Of a stretch of 64,000 nt of DNA, positions 58,525-64,000 are shown one piece after another. A model generated the notes under the pieces. The model saw nothing but the letters and a program-made list of their open reading frames with translations, was not told the DNA's origin and did not search any database. The position numbers and the translations under genes are program-made. How positions within the stretch are numbered: position 1 is the first letter of the stretch; each line of letters starts with the position of its first letter. Source of the stretch: Adiantum capillus-veneris (Eukaryota; Streptophyta; Polypodiopsida; Polypodiales; Pteridaceae); contig CM043945.1 of assembly GCA_014529385.2 (NCBI GenBank), forward strand, positions 670,312 to 734,311. Reading direction: 5' to 3'.

Positions 58525-59810
58525 TGGAACCCTTGTTTTCCATGGGCTTAGAATTTTTTTTAGCCCTTGTTTGGAAATTGATTCGAGAAACCATCATAGT
58601 ATGGTGTATAACCGCGGATACGGTGCGTGGCCTTTGGGAGTTGACATACTCCACCATTTCTTCAGTTAAGCCCGCACAAAATTGTTGCGTTTGCTCTCCA
58701 AAATCCAACTTTTTGAAGACAATGGCTTTGATTTGTAGGTCCAAAAACTTGTCTACATATTTGTGAATGGATTCGTAGGGAGATAGCTTCAGGCTTCATC
58801 ATTCGGTGAGTACTTTGTCTTTGGCATCGGTGGCCAAAAACTGCTTTATAATGGAAGCTCTTAAAGCTTTCCATGTTTCTGGGGCCTTCACCGTTGGCCC
58901 GTAGGCTACTAGACCACCATTGCTTGGCAGACTTTTGAAAGTGCATAGCTACATGGTGTAGCTTGGAGGACTCCGTGAAGTCTCATCTCCAAACGTCATA
59001 TCAAATTGTTGGATAAAGGACAAGACTTTGTCCGTAGCACCAAAGGTACCATTGTAGGTAAGAAAAGAGATGCTCTTCCCTTCCTCTTTGAACTTCTTGA
59101 GCTTGGACGATCTCTTCAACGCGGCAGAGGATTTCCTATGGCCGGCACCATAAATCTTTAGAGGATGAAGAATTTGAGGAAGATGGAGAAGAGGGTGACC
59201 TCTTTCTTGCCTTTTTCTTGCCTTGATCTTCTTTGTCTGCACCATCACTTTCATAAGAGGAAGCGGATGAAGAAGATGGAGAAGAGGGTGTCCTCTTCTT
59301 GCCTTTTTCTTCTCTTGCTTTTTGTAATCCCTCTTTGAATTATGGTGTGGAGAAGTGTGTGATGGTCTTCTCTGTTTTGGAGGTGACGGAGAGCGTTTAG
59401 CCCACCGTCTTTGTGGAGCCATCTCCACCGAGGTGGCAGGAGACTCACTTCTTTCTTGTTCCTTTGGTCGAGGCTCTTGAGTTATCCTTTGAGAAGGAGA
59501 TGCGTCATCAAGAAGAAAATTTCTGACCCCTTCGTATGGATCCTCTTCTTCTTCCCGAATCGGAGAGAGGCCTCTTTTGGAAGTCTCACAAGGAGGCTTC
59601 CTAGGTACTCTCGTCATGGTGGGGAGCTTGGAGAAATCCATGAGCATGAAACAGCCGTTGCACTTAATTTTGGAGGGATGGATTGCCCATGGCTTGTTGA
59701 AGCATAGAAACAAGGTAGTTAACAAGCATAGGGGCATCATTAGTAGCCTGCTCATTAGCAAAATCAAAGTTATCAATATTAATTTCACTGTCTTTACTAT
59801 TCTTAGCCAT
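58325..59810 (-). pseudogene. Gypsy Gag, frameshifted
   Basis: Gag begins at the ATG at 59808-59810 (MAKNSKDSEINIDNFDF), the counterpart of the gag start at 3250. A Ser/Pro/Lys-rich region follows, then the retrotransposon Gag domain in several frames: FHHVAMHFQKSAKQWW-like sequence near 58900-58950 and SPYESIHKYVDKFLDLQIKA near 58740-58790, down to FCAGLTEEMVEYV near 58660. At least two frameshifts and several stops are present. Confidence 0.8.
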
Positions 59811-60215
59811 TCTAACAAATTTTAGGTGTAAACTATTTAGGTGTACTTTGGCAGTTCAAACCCTAGTTGCTACTCCACTTTACCCCTTTAGAAAAAGCAC
59901 TCAAGCTATTGTACCCATGGCTCGAATACCATTAATTGCAAGGAATAGAAGAGAGGGTCTTTCAACACCAAAAACAACACCAGCTCCTGTCAAGCTTCTA
60001 ATAGTTCAATAGTGGTTAAGCCGTAGGCAAGCCCCGTAGGACTCCACTATTAAGAGCATAGCTCTCGATGGTGATGCCCCATTACCTGCACAAAGGCACG
60101 TGCACTGCAAGGCTATAAAATCCCTATTCTACTTAATCATTTGAAATTAATAATAACAACCATTTATAGCTAGCTTGAGGACCTCCCTTCTTGAGCAAGA
60201 AAAGAGAAACCTTGT

Positions 60216-60227
60216 GCTCTGATACCA
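60216..60227 (-). other. Primer-binding site, tRNA-iMet type
   Basis: On the minus strand TGGTATCAGAGC, one base after the LTR end TGTTACA. Confidence 0.92.
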
Positions 60228-60228
60228 A

Positions 60229-61282
60229 TGTAACATTTAATGACCTAGTAACTTGTGTGTAGCGGAAAATAGCATGAACATAGTGAGCATTTCATTAGAA
60301 TAAATTCCTAATGAGAATAACAAGAGTTCTTGGGTGGAGAGAGCAACAAAAAGTATAACACCTCGTTAGATAGGATGAAAAATACTTCAAAAGAGAGAGA
60401 AATTAAGCTATTGACAACAATTGAGGACCGGATTTACATGGAGCCGGCTGTCCCCCCTCCAACAGGCTTTGTATTATGGTTTCTCCCATCAAGACAGACA
60501 TTTTACAATACAGTCCTTTGTGTTCCTTCAATACTATCTAGTGCAATGAAGATGGAAGCTTCAAGCACTAAGCAAAACACTTATCAAACACAACATCAAT
60601 TCCCTCATGGTCTCAGACCCAAGACCTCACACACCTTCGAAGATGGTGAGAGCTAGCGGGGTATGAGAGTAGATTGAGAGGAGGAGGGAGTAGTCTTATG
60701 AGAAAGATGTACATCTCCTCACATAATCACTCATATTAGCATTGATTAGCTTAGTAATTAGCATGGTAGAGTAGATGAGCATGCATTGAAGCTTGTCTCT
60801 TGGTTGGATTTACATCACAAAGCCAAGAGTTGTTGGTGTAGACCACCCTTCTCACAAGCTTGGAGTAGGTGATAAGCTTTCCATTAAAGCTTGAGAAGGG
60901 AAAGGGAGAGTCTTCCTACTCCACACATGGACTAGTGTGAGTGTGTATGCAATAATGCATTGAGAAAATCAGCCCCCTCTCTCTCTTGGTTGACCTCTCC
61001 TACTATTTTCTCATGCTCACACCCTATTGGACCTCTCTAGGCTTAGCAAATGGAATTTCAAGAGCATAATTGATAGCCTTCTGACATGTGTCCCCCTTTC
61101 CCCTTTTGTGAGAGCTTTAGGTAATTAATTAATGCAACTAAACTCTCATTGATCCCCTTTGTCTCCTGGCCAATAGGAATTAGGCAAGCCATTGGGCTGT
61201 TGAATGCTCATTGGACCCCTTGGGAGACTTTTCAATAGTCTTCTAGAGAGCTTAATTCTTATCGGTTCTTTTATTAAGTGTT
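60229..61282 (-). repeat. 5' LTR of the minus-strand gypsy element, truncated
   Basis: Matches 53026-54097 of the left LTR until TTATTAAGTGTT, where it ends abruptly against copia integrase sequence. About 520 bp of the LTR, including its promoter-distal end and TSD, is missing. Confidence 0.85.
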
Positions 61283-62640
61283 ATGAAAAATCTTCAACAT
61301 TTGGGCTACTTACCTGTGACAATTGTTTTTGAGTTTAGTTTATGTGAACATTGCATCTACGGCAAGCAAACTAGGCAAACTTCCTTGCCATTACATCAAG
61401 ATTTGGGAAACCCTCTAAATTTGGTTCATAGAGATTTATGTGGGCCTATGCCACACAAATCTCTAGGGGGAGCACTATATTTCCTGAAATTCATAGATGA
61501 CTCTACTTGGAAGGTGTGGGTCTACCTCTTAAAGGGGGAAGACAAAGTGTTTGCTACATTTCAAAAATTCTTAGCCATGGTTGAGGACCAATATGGTCAA
61601 AATCTAAAAGCTTTTCGAACTGACAATGGTGGAGAGTTTGTCTCCACGGAGTTCAAGAATTTTTGTAGCAAACAAGGGATTCAGAGACAGCTTACTACAT
61701 TTTGCACACCTGCTCCATATGGCATTGCTGAGCGTATGAATTGCACGATTCAAAAAAGAGTCACATCCATTTTATCTATGGAAAATTTACCTCCTGAGTT
61801 TTGGGGAGAGGATGTTATGACAGTTTACACATCATCAATAGATCGCCTCGTACTCCATTGAAATTTAAGATTTTGCAGAAAATGTGGACGGACAAACATC
61901 CCAATTATGATAGATTACGTGTATTTGGGGTGTGATGCATTCTCACATGTGCCAAAAGAGCTTAGGCAAAAGTTAGATCGCAAGTCTCACAAGTGCATCT
62001 TCATTGGCTACGGTGCAGATGGAGAGATGAAATATCGTCTCTCGCACTTAGAATCTAGAAAGGATATTCAATGAGTTGAAAATGCATAAACAACCTAATA
62101 AAGAGGCCGAATGTCGGCAGAAAGTCAGATTTGAGGATGTAACCTTCACAAATTTGGGAAAACCAAATCAATGTACTGGTGATGTGGAGAGAGCAGAATC
62201 TAGCAGTTAGGCAGTGAGAAGATCTATGCGTGTATCTTGTGCACCTGAGTAGTTTGAGCCATGATTGAACTATGTGTTAGTCACTCAGGGGGTGCACCTT
62301 TAAGAAACTATTCATATAACGTGCGTTTAAAGGGTATAAAAAACCCCTTTACTTACATACTTAAGATAATAAGATGACTCCTTTTTCTTCAAAAACTTAC
62401 GAGTTTTTCTCTAAAATCAATTAAAAAACCCCTTTTGTTAATATAATCCTGTTAAAATGTTAAAATTTTGGCAATTAAAAACCCATTCATTTGAACTCAT
62501 GTGGTAACTTACATGTCTAAGAGGTGAACCCCCCGAGGTTAGTCACTAACTGCGATGATCTGAGTATAACTCAATTTTAGCCAATGATACATGGGAATTG
62601 ATAGAGTTATCAGTGTATAAACAAACATTGCCTTGTACTA
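61283..62640 (+). pseudogene. Copia integrase fragment and RT start
   Basis: From 61283 a frame encodes the end of the integrase zinc region (LCEHCIYGKQTRQTSLP) and the core with LVHRDLCGPM, FRTDNGGEFVS and YGIAERMN, to 61861. After frameshifts come CIFIGYGADGEMKYRL, RRSMRVSCAPE and LNYVLVT, where a MITE interrupts, then ANDTWELIELS of early RT. Sequence then switches to gypsy integrase. Stops and the truncation at 61283 make it a fragment. Confidence 0.88.
62284..62537. mobile_element. MITE with 8-10 bp target duplication
   Basis: Ends CTCAGGGGGTGCACCT and (read inward from the right) CTCGGGGGGTTCACCT are inverted repeats with two mismatches in 16. GTTAGTCA at 62276-62283 is repeated at 62538-62545, and the repeat can be read as 10 bp (GTTAGTCACT). 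The 254-bp body has no transposase. An 8-bp duplication suits hAT and 9-10 bp suits Mutator; the sequence alone does not decide. Confidence 0.85.
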
Positions 62641-62758
62641 CAGATCACCCTGAAATGGATGCTCAGTTTTAGCCAATGATACATGGGAATTGATAGAGTT
62701 ATCATTGTATAAACAAACATTGCCTTGTACTACAGATCACCCTGAAATGGATGCTCAG
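62575..62758. repeat. 92-bp tandem duplication at the copia/gypsy junction
   Basis: 62575-62666 and 62667-62758 are direct repeats with one mismatch. Each unit contains both the end of the copia sequence (ANDTWEL) and the start of gypsy integrase (HPEMDAQ). Confidence 0.93.
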
Positions 62759-63537
62759 ACTAAAAGAGTTAATCAAGTGCTAGAGGAAATTCTACAAGCA
62801 TACATTAGCAACAAGGAATCAGACTAGGAAGATTATCTTCCTATTCTTAAATTTGCTTAAAATAGTGCTAAGCATGTTACAACTGGATTTAGTCCTTTCA
62901 TGCTCATGTATGGTTTTCAACCTAGGTCACCAATTATGGTGGGGTTGGCAACCAAAAAGCTCCAACAGGTCAGGTATTTTCTCTAAGACCATATGGAATG
63001 CTGAAATTGGATCATTAAAATATTTGACAAGCACAGGATTGATACAAGAAGTATGCTGATGACAAACGTTGGCAAGTTACCTTCACAAAAAGAGAAGAGG
63101 TATTTTTGCGGGTGTCAAAGCATTCAAAAAGTCTAAATATTGGGCCATCATCTGAATTATCTCTGAGACACTATGGGCCTTTCAAGATTCCCCAGCGACT
63201 TGGTGACCGAGCTTACAAACTTTTGTTACCTTCACATTCTTGTATTCATCCGGTATTTTATGTGAGTTGTTTATGTAAAGGCTTCCATGTGAATAAAAAT
63301 GTCATTGACCAATAATTTTTGGTTGATTTTGTTGAGCCTCCTACCCAACTGCATGAACTTGAGCAAACCTTAGACTATCATGATTTACATACGCTTCATC
63401 ATGTACGTCAACAAGATTTAGTAGCTTGGAAAGATCAATTTGAAGAAGGTGTCACCTGGGAAAACATAAGTGTTCTTAAGAAGAAGTTTCCCACTTTTGT
63501 TTTTGAGGATGAAAACACTTCTCCAAGAGGGGAGTAA
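62640..63537 (+). pseudogene. Gypsy integrase end and chromodomain
   Basis: The plus strand encodes DHPEMDAQTKRVNQVLEE, SPFMLMYGFQPRSP and, after frameshifts, LRHYGPFKIPQRLGDRAYKL and LPSHSCIHPVFYVSCL (63106-63315). After a stop comes a chromodomain-like stretch, LVAWKDQFEEGVTWENISVLKK (given in parts: LVAWKDQ, EEGVTWE), ending at 63537. It runs directly into the purine tract and 3' LTR of the chromovirus shell. Upstream pol is missing. Confidence 0.85.
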
Positions 63538-63664
63538 TGTCATGCCAATGAACAACTTGGGAGGTCACAGACCCGAGCCAAGGGCCGACTGATAAGATGG
63601 GTAGGGAACCCTAGAAGGGCAATAGGGAGGAGGGTTCTCCAAGGAATCTCCCAAGGCCCTTTCA
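63538..63664 (+). repeat. 3' LTR of the chromovirus shell
   Basis: 127 bp starting TGTCATGCC. It aligns with 52760-52903 but lacks about 19 bp that in the 5' copy include the TATA-like box. Its end (CCCTTTCA) is less certain. Confidence 0.68.
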
Positions 63665-64000
63665 TTGTGTTGTTGTGGGTAGTGACATCTAGACCCTGGC
63701 CATATATCTAATCAACTATCTCACCAAATAGGGTTGTGGATATAGCAATTTTTATTGATCTAGCCAAGAATGATGAGTATCGTAGCTCTCAAGAGAAATA
63801 TTTCAAGTGACTACTATATTTATATAGTCACATGCTTATCCTAATGTTCTTCTTTGGGTTGCAATAAGGGTAGTTAACCAGTAGCTTTGCATTAGTTATC
63901 ACATGAGAAAGACCCCTCTTGCAAGTAAGCTACACAAACACAAGGGAAGCATTAATTCAATGCTAAAAAAGTATTTACTCGCAATCTACTAGCCCCTTCA
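63665..64000. other. No gene seen
   Basis: AT-rich sequence to the window edge without recognisable motifs. A short inverted repeat (TGACTAC...TATATAGTCA) lies near 63808-63831. Confidence 0.45.

Larger units (their letters stand above)
53026..61282 (-). mobile_element. Nearly complete minus-strand Ty3/gypsy element
   Basis: Left LTR 53026-54622 and right LTR 60229-61282 (cut short) share TGTAACATTTAATG outer starts. The primer site lies at 60216-60227 and the polypurine tract at 54624-54636, giving a minus orientation. From 5' to 3' it carries Gag (59810 to about 58330), zinc knuckle, protease, RT, RNase H, integrase and a chromodomain-like tail (to about 55040). All domains have stops or frameshifts. 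The first 5.6 kb of the window contains the same family in plus orientation. Confidence 0.9.
52760..63664 (+). mobile_element. Chromovirus shell hosting nested elements
   Basis: A short 5' LTR (52760-52903) with primer site TGGTATCAGAACC (52906) is related to a 3' LTR at 63538-63664, which follows an integrase/chromodomain end (62640-63537) and the purine tract CCAAGAGGGGAGTAA. Between them lie a complete minus-strand gypsy element (from 53026) and a copia fragment (to about 62640). No perfect TSD was found (TTGGT against TTGTG). The link between the two ends rests on LTR similarity and consistent orientation. Confidence 0.65.

Overview
This window is repeat-dominated nuclear DNA of a land plant. 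The plant signals are chromovirus-type Ty3/gypsy and Ty1/copia LTR retrotransposons with initiator-tRNA-Met primer sites, a LINE, MITEs, long CT/AG and GT microsatellites, and one long intronless PLS-class pentatricopeptide repeat (PPR) gene. The PPR style together with this TE density suggests a fern or another non-seed plant, but that is inference; the species cannot be read from the sequence.

Only one likely functional host gene is present: the PPR gene at 16302-18734 (+). Almost everything else that can be recognised is a mobile element or its debris, often nested. 1-5.6 kb: a gypsy pol tail with a decayed LTR, interrupted by a three-LTR insertion with a perfect 5-bp target duplication. 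5.6-8.9 kb: no gene; microsatellites and a tRNA-like element. 8.9-16.2 kb: a minus-strand LINE, split by a chromovirus insertion (9880-13034, TSD TGAGG) and carrying an inverted endonuclease segment, followed by a MITE with perfect 20-bp inverted ends just upstream of the PPR gene. 21.1-32.6 kb: an 11.4-kb minus-strand LTR element (TSD TGTTA) with Gag-like, zinc-knuckle and protease coding but no recognisable reverse transcriptase or integrase, flanked inside by two arrays of palindromes. 35.6-42.2 kb: a non-coding LTR element. 42.2-45.5 kb: degraded copia pieces around a shared LTR. 46.0-51.4 kb: an almost complete Ty1/copia element (TSD TTTTC, LTRs differing at 7 of 225 sites) with stop codons, an inserted MITE and an RNase H deletion. 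52.8-63.7 kb: a plus-strand chromovirus shell holding a nearly complete minus-strand gypsy element (53026-61282), a copia fragment and a further MITE.

The most unusual feature is in the 21.1-32.6 kb element. Its 5' leader carries nine copies of a 22-bp palindrome (seven intact). The 9-bp arms are unchanged in all seven, and variation is confined to the two central bases. A second, unrelated palindrome recurs three times near the 3' end. Spacings in both arrays fall near multiples of about 145 bp, which suggests a repeated RNA or DNA hairpin module.
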